Part shown: piece after piece, positions 8,774 to 16,992 of the stretch
Position numbering within the stretch: position 1 is the first letter of the stretch
Layout of the letters: every line of letters begins with the position of its first letter
Assembly (NCBI GenBank): GCA_046154965.1
Contig: JBJXDY010000055.1
Coordinates: forward strand, 65,107 to 129,106
DNA from: DATKFM01 sp046154965
Lineage (GTDB): Bacteria > Pseudomonadota > Alphaproteobacteria > Dongiales > Dongiaceae
DNA length: 64,000 nt
Direction of reading: 5' to 3'
Position numbers and translations under genes: made by a program
The notes under the pieces: generated by a model
The model's input: the letters and a program-made list of their open reading frames with translations, nothing else
What the model was told of the DNA's origin: nothing
Database searches by the model: none

Positions 8774-9502
8774 TCAGTCCGCAACGACGAGCCGGTATCC
8801 CGCGTCATACTCATCAAGGGTGAGCAATTCGGCGTAGCGGCGCTCCCACTCGCCGGTTTCAAGATCCCGCCGCAGATTCTGCAATCCGGCTTCGGCGTTG
8901 CCGATGGCCCAGAAGGACGAACTGCCGGAGCGAACGTAGGCATCGAGATAGGCCGCAGGCCGGCGCCAGTAGGCATAGAGAAATCCGTCGCTGCAATCGT
9001 GCGGCACCAGAACCGGTGTGATCCGCACAGAGCCCAGCCATCGTTCGTAGTCGGACATCCTTGGCGTCTGTGCCTCGTCCAACGCCGCCAGTTCAGGAAG
9101 ATAGTCCGTCAGCCATGGCCGGTGCGACGGATCGAACGTGAGCAGGACGATCCGGCCGCGTGTGACGCGGCGCATCTCGCGCAAGCCTGCCGCCTTGTCG
9201 GGCCAATGATGAATGGTCAGGATCGCCATGGAGGCGTCGAAACTCTTGTCATCGAATGGCAGATCGTCGGCGCTGGCCTGAACCGCCTCGGCCGCCGCCG
9301 GACTGCGCTTTCGGATCATCTCGCGCGAAGGCTCGACGGCGATCAGGGATCGATCCGCCGGTTCGTAGGAACCGGTGCCTGCGCCAACGTTCAAAACGGG
9401 TTGTGCTGACCCGAGTGCGCTCCATATGATCCTGGCAATCCGCTGATCCGGCTTGCGAAGCTCCGCATAATTTTTTCCGATGATGTCATACTTCGCGCTC
9501 AT
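8774..9502 (-). CDS. Class I SAM-dependent methyltransferase
   Basis: A 242-residue methyltransferase of the UbiE/Methyltransf_11 type. The SAM-binding motif is VLNVGAGTGSYEP, followed by the acidic VEPSREM, ASADDLPFDDKSFDA and the MAILTIHHW stretch. Substrate is unknown. The frame is open to 9736, but MSAKYDIIGKNY at 9502 is the start expected for this family, and the upstream part is low-complexity arginine-rich sequence. It is divergent from the GFA gene at 9702. Confidence 0.85.
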   Translation of the reverse strand: MSAKYDIIGKNYAELRKPDQRIARIIWSALGSAQPVLNVGAGTGSYEPADRSLIAVEPSREMIRKRSPAAAEAVQASADDLPFDDKSFDASMAILTIHHWPDKAAGLREMRRVTRGRIVLLTFDPSHRPWLTDYLPELAALDEAQTPRMSDYERWLGSVRITPVLVPHDCSDGFLYAYWRRPAAYLDAYVRSGSSSFWAIGNAEAGLQNLRRDLETGEWERRYAELLTLDEYDAGYRLVVAD

Positions 9503-9701
9503 CGCGCTTTTCTGCCGTGAGTCACCGGCGTCTGCAAGAGGTCGAAAGGAGCGTCGTCTGACCGGCTCTGTTCGCCTGGAGGCGATGATCGCTATCGCCC
9601 GCTGCGGAGGAACGACGCGGTCCCGCCCGCCGCGGGCAATTGCAATGACAGGGCCGTTCGTTGTAACCACTCCGACCGCTTGAATTCTGAGGAGACGCAG
9701 C

Positions 9702-10094
9702 ATGGACCGATTCACCGGCGGTTGCCTGTGCGGCAACGTCCGAATTGTGGCGTCGGGGCGCCCATACCGGGTCGGCCTTTGTCACTGTCTCGACTGCCGC
9801 AAGCATCACGGGGCGCTTTTTCACGCTTCCGCGGTGTTCCCTCAGGATGCGGTGAGGATCGATGGCGAAACACGGGACTACGCCGGGCGGTTCTTCTGTC
9901 CCCGCTGCGGCTCGTCGATTTTCTCACGCAGCGCAGACGAAATCGAAGTGAACCTGGGATCCCTGGATGCCCCCGACCAACTGAGGCCGACCTACGAACT
10001 CTGGACCGTCCGCCGCGAGTCCTGGCTGCCGCCGTTTCCGCTCACGAGACGATACGACAGGGATCGTGACGCCACGAGTCGCTTTGAGGAATAG
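9702..10094 (+). CDS. GFA-family zinc protein (glutathione-dependent formaldehyde-activating enzyme-like)
   Basis: A 130-residue intact member of the GFA/CENP-V family. Zinc-binding cysteines occur in GGCLCGNVR (residues 6-14), CHCLDCRKHHG (about 27-37) and CPRCGSS (about 66-72). The prototype Gfa was linked to adding formaldehyde to glutathione, but most homologues are uncharacterised. GAGGAG precedes the ATG. The gene ends directly against a truncated GFA copy on the other strand (10095-10289), and a third GFA gene is at 54871. Confidence 0.88.
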   Translation: MDRFTGGCLCGNVRIVASGRPYRVGLCHCLDCRKHHGALFHASAVFPQDAVRIDGETRDYAGRFFCPRCGSSIFSRSADEIEVNLGSLDAPDQLRPTYELWTVRRESWLPPFPLTRRYDRDRDATSRFEE

Positions 10095-10289
10095 GTGGAC
10101 GCCCAGTGACCGGCTTCCCCGGGCATAGACCCGGGTGGGGCCCGATACGCGGATCCGCTCGTCTTCGTAGCCATAGGCCCAGAGCACGCCATAGCGCCGG
10201 CACACCGTGCAGTTGCAGGCGGTGGCGGACTCGGGCGTTCCCTCAAAACTCCAGCGGACCGCGCCGCAATGACAAGAGCCGTCGATCAT
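10095..10289 (-). pseudogene. Truncated GFA-family gene (3' half missing)
   Basis: From ATG at 10289 the frame encodes a good GFA N-terminus: GSCHCGAVRWSFEG, CNCTVCRRYGVLWAY, then a strand region ending GSRSLGVHLF. At the point where the second zinc Cys pair (CxxCG) should follow, the sequence changes to unrelated residues because the frame runs antisense into the end of the intact GFA gene (stop at 10092-10094). The open frame continues nominally to 9924 but has no family similarity there. So the 3' half was lost, apparently by a deletion or rearrangement joining two convergent GFA genes. A functional zinc site is unlikely. Confidence 0.75.
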
Positions 10290-10353
10290 CCTGTCTGAAC
10301 CATCTCTTGGGACGGCATAGCCATATCATGAACGGCGCCTTCTGCGCACCGGC

Positions 10354-11982
10354 TCAGCGGAGGTTCGCCAAATTCTTGAGGGCCGCGCGATCGATCTTGC
10401 CGGTGTTGAGCGGCATCTCCGCCAGGAACTCGATCTTTCCGGGCGCTTTATAGCCGATCCGCGCTCGGGCGAACTGGATGAGCTCCCGCTCCGTGGGCGC
10501 CGGCGCGCCCGGCTTGAGCGTGACATAAGCGCAAACGTTCTCTCCGTGCACGAGGTCGCGCACGCCGACGACACCGGCCATCGCCACTGCGGGATGCTGC
10601 TGCAGGGCGTCCTCCACCTCCAGGGGCGAAATGTTCGAGCCGTCATGGACGATCAGCTGCTTCTTGCGGCCGCAGAAGGTGACATAGCCGTCGTCATCGG
10701 CCTTCACGACATCGCCGGAGTCGAGCCATCCGTCGCGGATGACCGCGGCGGTGGCCGCCGGATCGGCCCAGTAGCCAGTCATCAAGGTGGGTGAGCTGAT
10801 CAACATGCGTCCCTCCGCGCCGGCTGGCAGCTCACGGCCATCGTCGTCGCAGATGGAAATGCGCACACCCGGCGCAGGTTGTCCGATCGACCCCGCTTTG
10901 ATAAGCCCCGAAGGCGGATTGCCGGTGACGGCACCGACTTCCGTCATGCCCAACCCCTCGTTGATTACCAGGCCGGTGAGCTCGGTGAACTCGCGTCCCA
11001 GCTCTGCCGGCACCTTGTCGCTGCCTGATCGGCAGAGCCTGAGGGATCGAAAGTCGTCGGGCGACGCTCCGGGGTCTCGAATCAGTTGGAACAACAGCGC
11101 CGGCTGCATCCAGAGCACCGTCGGGCGCTCCTCCCTCAGCAGCTGCAGGATGTGCTGGCTATCGAAGCTGCGGGCGACCACAGCCCGCGCGCCCACTGCC
11201 AACGCCGCAAAGGAAAAACCGAAACCACCGATGTGGGAGATCGAGCTGGCTGGCAGCATCACATCATCAGGCGTGAGTTCAAGTACGGCAGGAAAAGTCG
11301 CGAGCATCCACTCGAACCCTTCCCGGGAATGGGTCACGCCTTTGGCGGGCCCTGTGCTGCCGGACGTGAAGAAGATGAAGGCCGGATCGCTCGCCCTTGG
11401 GACGTGAAGCTCTTTCTTCAGTGGCGTCGTGTCCATCAGAACTTCGAGGCACGGATGGCGCCCTTCTTTGGCCCCATCGTAGATGAGGCCGTGCGGCAAC
11501 TCGCGCGCTTGGCGTGACTCGCCGAGATCCCGCCCGCGCTCGACATGCGCGATCAGCATGGACGCCCGACTGACCGCCAGCGCGCGGTCGATCTCCGCAG
11601 TTGTGTAGCGGTAGTTGAGCGGCACTCCTACCAGGCCCGATTTCATGCAGGCGATGTAGTGGATCATCAAGGCGACGCGGTTGGGCATGAGGGACGCCAC
11701 CCGATCACCGGGCCTGAGGCCCAGTGCCAGGTAGTTACCCGCAAGATTGTCGCTAGCCCTGTCGACATCTCGCCAGCTGCAGCGCATCGCCGTCGAAACC
11801 AGAGCCGTGCCGTCAGGGGCCCGCGCAAGCCCGGCGCGCAATAGGTGCGGTATCGGTACGGGCGCTTTAAGCGGTCGTCCAATTAGCGGCACATGAATCC
11901 ACTCTGCGATTGTATTTCCCCGCTGGTGTGGCGGCACGACAATACCACATTTCTTCGTCCGGGCGCGTTTGCGGTTATCCAT
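10354..11982 (-). CDS. Acyl-CoA synthetase / AMP-dependent ligase
   Basis: A protein of about 542 residues of the ANL superfamily, which activates a carboxylic acid as acyl-AMP and transfers it to CoA. Motifs: FFTSGSTGPAKGVTHS (P-loop, A3), NEGLGMTE (A5), GYWADP...DGWLDSGDV (A7), the hinge FCGRKKQLIVHDGSNISP (A8) and the catalytic lysine in LPLNTGKIDRAALK-like sequence near the C-terminus (A10). The substrate is not evident. The start is uncertain: the frame is open to 12039, and ATG at 11982 avoids overlap with the divergent transporter gene. The gene has no operon partner. Confidence 0.85.
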   Translation of the reverse strand: MDNRKRARTKKCGIVVPPHQRGNTIAEWIHVPLIGRPLKAPVPIPHLLRAGLARAPDGTALVSTAMRCSWRDVDRASDNLAGNYLALGLRPGDRVASLMPNRVALMIHYIACMKSGLVGVPLNYRYTTAEIDRALAVSRASMLIAHVERGRDLGESRQARELPHGLIYDGAKEGRHPCLEVLMDTTPLKKELHVPRASDPAFIFFTSGSTGPAKGVTHSREGFEWMLATFPAVLELTPDDVMLPASSISHIGGFGFSFAALAVGARAVVARSFDSQHILQLLREERPTVLWMQPALLFQLIRDPGASPDDFRSLRLCRSGSDKVPAELGREFTELTGLVINEGLGMTEVGAVTGNPPSGLIKAGSIGQPAPGVRISICDDDGRELPAGAEGRMLISSPTLMTGYWADPAATAAVIRDGWLDSGDVVKADDDGYVTFCGRKKQLIVHDGSNISPLEVEDALQQHPAVAMAGVVGVRDLVHGENVCAYVTLKPGAPAPTERELIQFARARIGYKAPGKIEFLAEMPLNTGKIDRAALKNLANLR

Positions 11983-12045
11983 GTCGATTTGAGCAATGCG
12001 GCCCCGGCCGTGACAGTTGAGCCTGGGGCGCATGAGCAAGAGATC

Positions 12046-13008
12046 ATGACATCAATCATACAGGCAAGGCCGCACCGGACGGCGCAGGGTGTCGCATTCA
12101 TCCTGGCGTCGGTCCTGACTATGGCCTTTGCGGATGCCCTGGTGAAGCTGGTCAGCGCGAACCTGACGCTGTGGCAGGTCTTTACCGCGCGCTCGCTTTT
12201 CGCGATCGCGGTCCTGGTCGTGCTCCTGCTTGCCACGGGCGGGTGCCGATGGCCGCGAGCGCCAATCTGGGTGCTGGTTCGCAGCCTTGCCCTGGTTCTC
12301 AGCTGGATTGCCTTCTACGCCTCGCTGCCGGTGCTCAGCCTGTCCGTGGCGGCGGTTGCCGTCTACACCGGCCCGATCATGATTGCGCTGCTGTCAGCCG
12401 CGATGATCGGCGAACCGGTGACCGGGCGCCAATGGGTCGGCATCCTGCTCGGCTTTCTCGGCGTGATCGGCATCCTCAGGCCCGGCACTGATGCCTTTTC
12501 TTGGTTCACGGTCCTGCCGCTGCTGGCCGCTGTCTTTTATGCCCTGTCGATGGTTCTCACCCGGAGCAAGTGCCAAGCGGAGTCGCCGCTGTCGCTGGCA
12601 CTTGCGCTTCACGGCGCGTTTCTAGGGACCGGCCTGATCGGAACATGCCTGCTCGCCGCCGGTGGCCTTGCCGCCGGCACGCAGGCCATCTTCCCGTTCC
12701 TGCTCGGCGATTGGGCGCCGATGGGGCTGCGGGAGTGGGGCTTGATGGCCCTCCTCGGCGCGCTATCGGCCATCTACTTTCTCGGCGTCGCGCGCGCCTA
12801 CCAGATCGCCGCCCCATCGATCATCGCCACCTTCGACTACGCCTATCTGGTCTCGGCCGCCCTGTGGGGATTCGTGTTCTTTGCCGAAACGCCGGATCTC
12901 CTGACAATCGGCGGCATGGTCCTGATCACCGCGGCCGGCCTGCTCGTCGCGGCCGGCCGGCGTGCGCCTTCAGTGGCATTGCAGGCCAAGTCCGTTCCAA
13001 TCCAGTAA
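12046..13008 (+). CDS. DMT-superfamily (EamA) transporter
   Basis: A 320-residue inner-membrane protein with about ten hydrophobic helices arranged as two EamA repeats (residues about 10-145 and 155-295). It starts with the GVAFILASVLTMAFADALVK helix typical of this family. Family members export metabolites or take up small solutes; the substrate cannot be inferred. The frame is open back to 11893, but the ATG at 12046 just before the first helix is preferred. It is divergent from the acyl-CoA synthetase. Confidence 0.87.
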   Translation: MTSIIQARPHRTAQGVAFILASVLTMAFADALVKLVSANLTLWQVFTARSLFAIAVLVVLLLATGGCRWPRAPIWVLVRSLALVLSWIAFYASLPVLSLSVAAVAVYTGPIMIALLSAAMIGEPVTGRQWVGILLGFLGVIGILRPGTDAFSWFTVLPLLAAVFYALSMVLTRSKCQAESPLSLALALHGAFLGTGLIGTCLLAAGGLAAGTQAIFPFLLGDWAPMGLREWGLMALLGALSAIYFLGVARAYQIAAPSIIATFDYAYLVSAALWGFVFFAETPDLLTIGGMVLITAAGLLVAAGRRAPSVALQAKSVPIQ

Positions 13009-13046
13009 GTGCCGGTCAGACGTCAGCAACCCACGGCTGAGCGCCG

Positions 13047-13074
13047 TTGACATCAAACGCTTAAAGCGTATAAT
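13047..13074 (+). promoter_or_regulatory. Perfect sigma70 consensus promoter with overlapping palindromes, no gene behind it
   Basis: TTGACA (13047-13052) and TATAAT (13069-13074) match the consensus at all twelve positions with a 16-bp spacer. The spacer contains ACGCTTAAAGCGT (13057-13069), a perfect dyad, overlapping a second dyad GCGTATAATTACGC (13066-13079) on the -10 box. That is an operator-like arrangement. The downstream + strand has no convincing gene before the converging cytochrome c gene ends at 13342. Confidence 0.7.
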
Positions 13075-13341
13075 TACGCACATCGGATCGGACTGGTAGG
13101 CCACGGCATCGGGATGGGTCGGTTCAAGAAGCAACGCAAGTGTTCCATGATCGTCTCTGCACGACAATACTGTGGTGATTCCCTTGCATGGCATCGTTCC
13201 CAAAAATCAGGGTTCCCCGGATTCTGCCGAATCCGGGGTCAATGCCTTGATCTGCCGCGCAGAAAGGCGAACGTAAAATACCAAAAAATGCACGCAATCT
13301 GCAGCCCCTCCGTGATCAAACGCCAGGATGCGGCCGCCGCC
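13075..13341 (+). other. Gene-free stretch behind the orphan promoter; candidate non-coding RNA
   Basis: The whole gap 13009-13341 holds no supported gene. After the promoter at 13047-13074, transcription would cross about 140 bases and then a perfect 10-bp hairpin CCCCGGATTC-TGCC-GAATCCGGGG-type element (13215-13238). The hairpin lacks a T-run and resembles dispersed repeats of this genome type, so its role as an RNA end is unproven. The frame opening at ATG 13114 is only an antisense run-through of the genes to the right. An RNA of about 160 nt is a hypothesis. Confidence 0.3.
13215..13238. repeat. Perfect 10-bp stem palindrome
   Basis: CCCCGGATTC (13215-13224) pairs exactly with GAATCCGGGG (13229-13238) around a TGCC loop. 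The arms are like those of dispersed intergenic repeats. No poly-T follows on either strand. Confidence 0.65.
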
Positions 13342-13680
13342 CTATGGCGTCCGCAGGCTCAAGATGTACGCGATGATATCGTCGGTCTGTGCGTTGCTGA
13401 GCTGGATATCCGGCATCTGCTCGTGGGGCGAGGCAAAGAAGGCGCGGAGGCTCATTTCGGTGACGGCGGGATCCGCGGCGACGTCGAGGAAGCTGGGCGC
13501 CGCCGTCGACATGGTTTCGCCCTGGCCTTCCTCGACCACATGGCAGGCCGCGCACCATTCCTTGGCCAATTGCTTGCCGGCCGTGGTGTTGAATTCCGCG
13601 GCCTTAGCCGTTGCCGCCGGGGTGCCGGCGGCCAGGGCCGTCACCGCGCCCGCCGCCAGAAGATTGAACATGATCCGCAT
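13342..13680 (-). CDS. Small periplasmic c-type cytochrome
   Basis: A 112-residue monoheme cytochrome c. A signal peptide (residues 1 to about 28) is followed by one CAACH heme-binding motif (near residues 43-47) and a distal methionine candidate in HEQMPDIQLS. This is class I small cytochrome architecture; it would carry electrons in the periplasm. A strong FNR/FixK-like site with a correctly placed -10 element lies just upstream, so expression is probably raised at low oxygen. The epimerase gene upstream on the same strand is separated by a palindrome, and I infer separate transcription. Confidence 0.9.
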   Translation of the reverse strand: MRIMFNLLAAGAVTALAAGTPAATAKAAEFNTTAGKQLAKEWCAACHVVEEGQGETMSTAAPSFLDVAADPAVTEMSLRAFFASPHEQMPDIQLSNAQTDDIIAYILSLRTP

Positions 13681-13713
13681 GAGGTCCTCTCTTTCCCGTT
13701 CCGCCCGGGAAAG

Positions 13714-13754
13714 AGCATAGCCGGCTCCCAGCCGGCGTATTTGACAGGGATCAA
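13714..13754 (-). promoter_or_regulatory. FNR/FixK-type site and -10 box for the cytochrome c gene
   Basis: On the minus strand the site reads TTGATCCCTGTCAA (13754 to 13741), nine of ten conserved positions of the TTGAT-N4-ATCAA consensus. A -10 candidate TATGCT (13719 to 13714) lies 31 bases from the site centre, the class II arrangement in which the activator covers -41.5. The predicted start leaves a leader of under 30 bases before the ATG at 13680. Confidence 0.6.
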
Positions 13755-13774
13755 CGACCGGCGCGCGGTCGTTG
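13752..13774. repeat. Perfect palindrome between epimerase and cytochrome c genes
   Basis: CAACGACCG (13752-13760) and CGGTCGTTG (13766-13774) flank a GCGCG loop, six bases after the epimerase stop on the minus strand. It has no T-run but would form a stable hairpin at the 3' end of the epimerase mRNA. One arm overlaps the FNR-like site by three bases. Confidence 0.6.
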
Positions 13775-13779
13775 ACAGC

Positions 13780-14781
13780 TCAGACCAGCTGGAACCCGTG
13801 CTTATAGGGGTCGCGGTCGTCGATGAAGATGGTGTTGAAGCCGGTGATGCGGGCCCAGCCCTCGATCGAGGGAATGATCGCCTCGTGGTTGCCCACCTTG
13901 GCCTTGGCCTCGACCCGGCCGTTGAACAGGCTGCCGATGATGCTTTCATGGACGAAATCGTCGCCGACCTTGAGTTTTCCTTTGGCGGCGAGCTGCGCCA
14001 TGCGCGCCGAGGTGCCGGTGCCGCAGGGGCTGCGGTCGATGGCCTTGTCGCCATAGAACACCGCGTTGCGGCCATGGGCCTTCGGGTTCTTCGGCTTGCC
14101 GGTCCAGAGGATGTGGCTGATACCCTTGATGGTTGGGTTCTCCGGATGCACGACCTCGAGTTTCTCGTTCAACAGGCGGCGCAGGACCAGCGACAGGCGC
14201 TGGATCTCGCCCGGCGGAAAATCCGCCATGTCCCGGTAATTCTTCTGCGGCTCCAGGATGGCGTAGTAGTTGCCGCCATAGGAGATGTCGAAGCTGAGAT
14301 CGCCGATGCCGGGGCAATCCACGGTCACCCCCTCGGCATGGAGGTACGACGCGATGTTCCGGATGCGCACGGAGTCGACGTAATCGCCGTCGCGCTTGTA
14401 GCTCGCCTCCACCACGCCCGCTGGCGCGTCCAGCTTCAGCATGCCCTCGGTCATCGGCTGCACCAGGCCGCGCTCGATCGCCACCGTGACCGTGCCGATG
14501 GTGCCGTGGCCGCACATGGGCAGGCAGCCGCTGGTCTCGATGAAAAGGATGCCGGCGTCGCAATCGGGCCGGGTCGGCGGATAGAGGATGCTGCCGGACA
14601 TCATGTCATGGCCGCGGGGCTCGAACATCAGGCCGGTGCGAATCCAGTCATAGTGTTTCAGGAAGTACTGCCGGCGCTCGCTGGAGCTGGCGCCCACCAG
14701 GGCCGGCGTGCCGCCGGCCACCACCCTGACGGGATTGCCGCAAGTGTGGGCGTCGATGCAGAAGAATGTGTGGGGATTCAT
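13780..14781 (-). CDS. 4-hydroxyproline 2-epimerase / proline racemase family
   Basis: A 333-residue cofactor-independent epimerase. The two catalytic cysteines are visible at about Cys90 in PMCGHGTIG and Cys253 in SPCGTGTSA; the first motif has His after CG and GT next, the form usual in 4-hydroxyproline epimerases. The enzyme converts trans-4-hydroxy-L-proline to the cis-D isomer, the first catabolic step. The following genes of that pathway (D-hydroxyproline oxidase and deaminase, dehydrogenase) are not adjacent. ATG at 14781 directly precedes the FFCIDAHTCGNP start typical of the family. Confidence 0.88.
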   Translation of the reverse strand: MNPHTFFCIDAHTCGNPVRVVAGGTPALVGASSSERRQYFLKHYDWIRTGLMFEPRGHDMMSGSILYPPTRPDCDAGILFIETSGCLPMCGHGTIGTVTVAIERGLVQPMTEGMLKLDAPAGVVEASYKRDGDYVDSVRIRNIASYLHAEGVTVDCPGIGDLSFDISYGGNYYAILEPQKNYRDMADFPPGEIQRLSLVLRRLLNEKLEVVHPENPTIKGISHILWTGKPKNPKAHGRNAVFYGDKAIDRSPCGTGTSARMAQLAAKGKLKVGDDFVHESIIGSLFNGRVEAKAKVGNHEAIIPSIEGWARITGFNTIFIDDRDPYKHGFQLV

Positions 14782-14982
14782 GGTGTTTCCTGGAGTTTCC
14801 GGCGGCCGGGGTTTTGTAGGGCCGGGGGCCGGACCGGTCAACGAGGGCCGGGCCGGCGGCGCCGGGGCGGGCCGGTTGCTGGCCCCAAGGTTGATGGCTC
14901 GGGGGCGATTTGGTCTAGTGGCTGCCGGTTCAACCTCTTAACGCCCCAATTCCAGAAAGCGCCAGTGTCCCAGACCGCGCCC

Positions 14983-15783
14983 ATGCCCCCGCCTGACGCC
15001 GGCCGCCTGTTGCAGCCTGATGATCCGCCGCCGTTCGAGATCATGAACAAGGACGGCGCCGGCCGCGTCGTGCTGATCGCCGACCATGCCGGCCGCGCCA
15101 TACCGCGGGCGCTGGGTACGCTGGGTCTCGGCCCGGCGGAGCTGGCCCGGCACATCGCCTGGGACATCGGCATCGCCGACGTGACCCGGCGCCTGGCGCG
15201 CGACCTGGACGCGCCGGCCATCCTGGGCGGCTATTCGCGGCTGGTGATCGACTACAACCGCGCCCTGGCAAACCCCACCTCCATCGCCCAGGAAAGCGAC
15301 GGCACCGCGGTGCCGGGCAACCGCGGCTTGTCCGCCGCGGACCGCCGGCGGCGGGCGGAGGAACTCCACGCCCCCTATCATGCCGCGGTGGCCCACATGC
15401 TGGAGGCGCGGCGCCGGTCGGGCCTGCCGCTGGCGCTGGTGTCCATGCACAGTTTCACGCCGGTGATGAACGGCTTCGAGCGGCCCTGGCATGTGGGCGT
15501 GCTGTGGAAGCACGATCCGCGGCTGCCGGTGCCGCTGATGGACCGGCTGCGCGCCGAGCCGGAAATCTGCGTCGGCGACAATGAGCCCTACTCTGGGCGC
15601 GACGAGCAGGGCTACTCCATCGTCGTCCATGGCGAGCAGCCGGGCATTCCCTATGCCCTGATCGAAATCCGCCAGGATCTGATCGACACCGCGGCGGGTG
15701 CCGCCGCCTGGGCCGGCCGCATGGCGGCCTGCCTGAAGGACGTGCTGGCCCACGACCGGGTCTTTGCACCGAGGGAGACCTAG
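14983..15783 (+). CDS. N-formylglutamate amidohydrolase family protein
   Basis: A 266-residue member of the HutG-like family that hydrolyses N-formyl-L-glutamate to formate and glutamate at the end of one histidine-degradation route. Visible are the VLIADHAGRAIPRALG metal/substrate segment, DYNRALANP, the VSMHSFTP motif and the YALIEIRQDLI C-terminal strand. The frame is open far upstream only because of antisense run-through. ATG at 14983 is used, but GTG at 14965, with AGAAAG five bases before it, is equally possible. It is the first gene of a + strand run with the ligase that starts at 15784. Confidence 0.87.
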   Translation: MPPPDAGRLLQPDDPPPFEIMNKDGAGRVVLIADHAGRAIPRALGTLGLGPAELARHIAWDIGIADVTRRLARDLDAPAILGGYSRLVIDYNRALANPTSIAQESDGTAVPGNRGLSAADRRRRAEELHAPYHAAVAHMLEARRRSGLPLALVSMHSFTPVMNGFERPWHVGVLWKHDPRLPVPLMDRLRAEPEICVGDNEPYSGRDEQGYSIVVHGEQPGIPYALIEIRQDLIDTAAGAAAWAGRMAACLKDVLAHDRVFAPRET

Positions 15784-16920
15784 ATGCCGTTGAAAGAGCC
15801 GGCCTTCACCATGGGCATCGAGGAGGAGTATCTGCTCGTCGACCGCGGCACGCGCGACCTGGTGCAGGACGCGCCGCCGGGCCTGTTCGAGGAGTGCCAG
15901 AAAGCGCTGAAGACCCAGGTCAGCCCGGAGTTCCTGCGCTCGCAGATCGAGGTCGGCACCGGCGTCTGCCATTCGATCCAGGAGGCGCGGGCGGACTTGG
16001 CGCGGCTGCGCGGCACCGTGGCCGAGATCGCCGGCAAGTACGGGCTGGCGCCGATCGCCGCCTCGACCCATCCTTTCGCCGCCTGGCATGAGCAGCGCCA
16101 CACCGACAAGGAGCGCTACAACATGCTGGCCCGCGATCTCCAGGGCGCGGCGCGGCGCCTGCTGATCTGCGGCATGCATGTGCATATCGGCATCGAAGAC
16201 CCGGAGATGCGCATCGATTTCATGAGCCAGATCGGCTATTTCCTGCCGCACCTGCGGGCGCTCAGCACCTCCTCGCCGTTCTGGAACGGCGAGGACACCG
16301 GGCTCAAATCCTATCGCGTCTCCGTGTTCGACGAGCTGCCGCGCACCGGCCTGCCGGAGCAGTTCGACAGCTTCGGCGAGTTCGAGCGGCATCTGAAAGT
16401 GCTGATCAATGCCGGCGTGATCGAGGACGGCACCAAGCTGTGGTGGGACGTGCGGCCGAGCGTGCGGTTCCCGACGCTGGAGATGCGGCTCACCGACATT
16501 TGCACGCGCCTGGACGACGGCATCGCCATCGCCGCCATCTATCGCTGCCTGCTGCGCATGCTCTGGCGCCTGCGGCGCAGCAACCAGCGCTGGCGCCGCT
16601 ATGCCGCCATGCTGATCAACGAGAACCGCTGGCGGGCGCAGCGCTATGGCGTCGACCAGGGGCTGGTGGATTTCGGCAAGGGCGAGATCGTGCCCTACGC
16701 CCATCTGCTGGAGGAGATCCTGGAGCTGATCGCCGAGGACGCGGAGCATTTCGGCTGCACCGCCGCAGTCGCCCGGGCGCGCGACATCCTGACCTCCGGC
16801 ACCAGCGCCCACCAGCAGACCCGCATCTTCCGCGAAGCCCTGGAAGCCGGCGTCGACCGCGAGAACGCGCTGAAATCCGTGGTGGACTGGCTGGTCGAGG
16901 AAACGGTGAGGGGGCTATGA
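15784..16920 (+). CDS. Carboxylate-amine ligase, YbdK family (glutamate-cysteine ligase type 2)
   Basis: A 378-residue protein of the GCS2 family, an ATP-dependent ligase fold with weak or unknown natural substrates. It has the FTMGIEEEYLLVD start, the HPFAAW...ERY segment, CGMHVHIGI (metal and substrate histidines), the WWDVRPS motif and ENRWRAQRYG. The start codon follows the amidohydrolase stop without a gap (TAG ATG), so the two are translationally linked. Coupling to a formylglutamate/glutamate enzyme suggests an amino-acid ligation or salvage role, which is inference. Confidence 0.87.
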   Translation: MPLKEPAFTMGIEEEYLLVDRGTRDLVQDAPPGLFEECQKALKTQVSPEFLRSQIEVGTGVCHSIQEARADLARLRGTVAEIAGKYGLAPIAASTHPFAAWHEQRHTDKERYNMLARDLQGAARRLLICGMHVHIGIEDPEMRIDFMSQIGYFLPHLRALSTSSPFWNGEDTGLKSYRVSVFDELPRTGLPEQFDSFGEFERHLKVLINAGVIEDGTKLWWDVRPSVRFPTLEMRLTDICTRLDDGIAIAAIYRCLLRMLWRLRRSNQRWRRYAAMLINENRWRAQRYGVDQGLVDFGKGEIVPYAHLLEEILELIAEDAEHFGCTAAVARARDILTSGTSAHQQTRIFREALEAGVDRENALKSVVDWLVEETVRGL

Positions 16921-16992
16921 GATCTCGCCGTTGGCAAATGCCGCCGCCCGAACCACATAGAATAGCAGCGCACCAGGAATTCGGAGCCCCTC

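Noticed and set aside
7486..8976. 496-residue open frame on the minus strand
   Set aside because: It overlaps antisense the LpxR-like gene, which has a signal peptide and family motifs.
13215..13238. Palindrome as a definite terminator
   Set aside because: The stem is perfect, but no T-run follows on either strand. It is left as a repeat, with a possible RNA-end role only.
13114..15783. 889-residue open frame on the + strand
   Set aside because: Only the last 266 residues (from 14983) are a real enzyme. The rest is antisense to the cytochrome c and epimerase genes.
14938..16812. 624-residue open frame on the minus strand
   Set aside because: It is antisense to the formylglutamate amidohydrolase and YbdK genes, which carry clear catalytic motifs.
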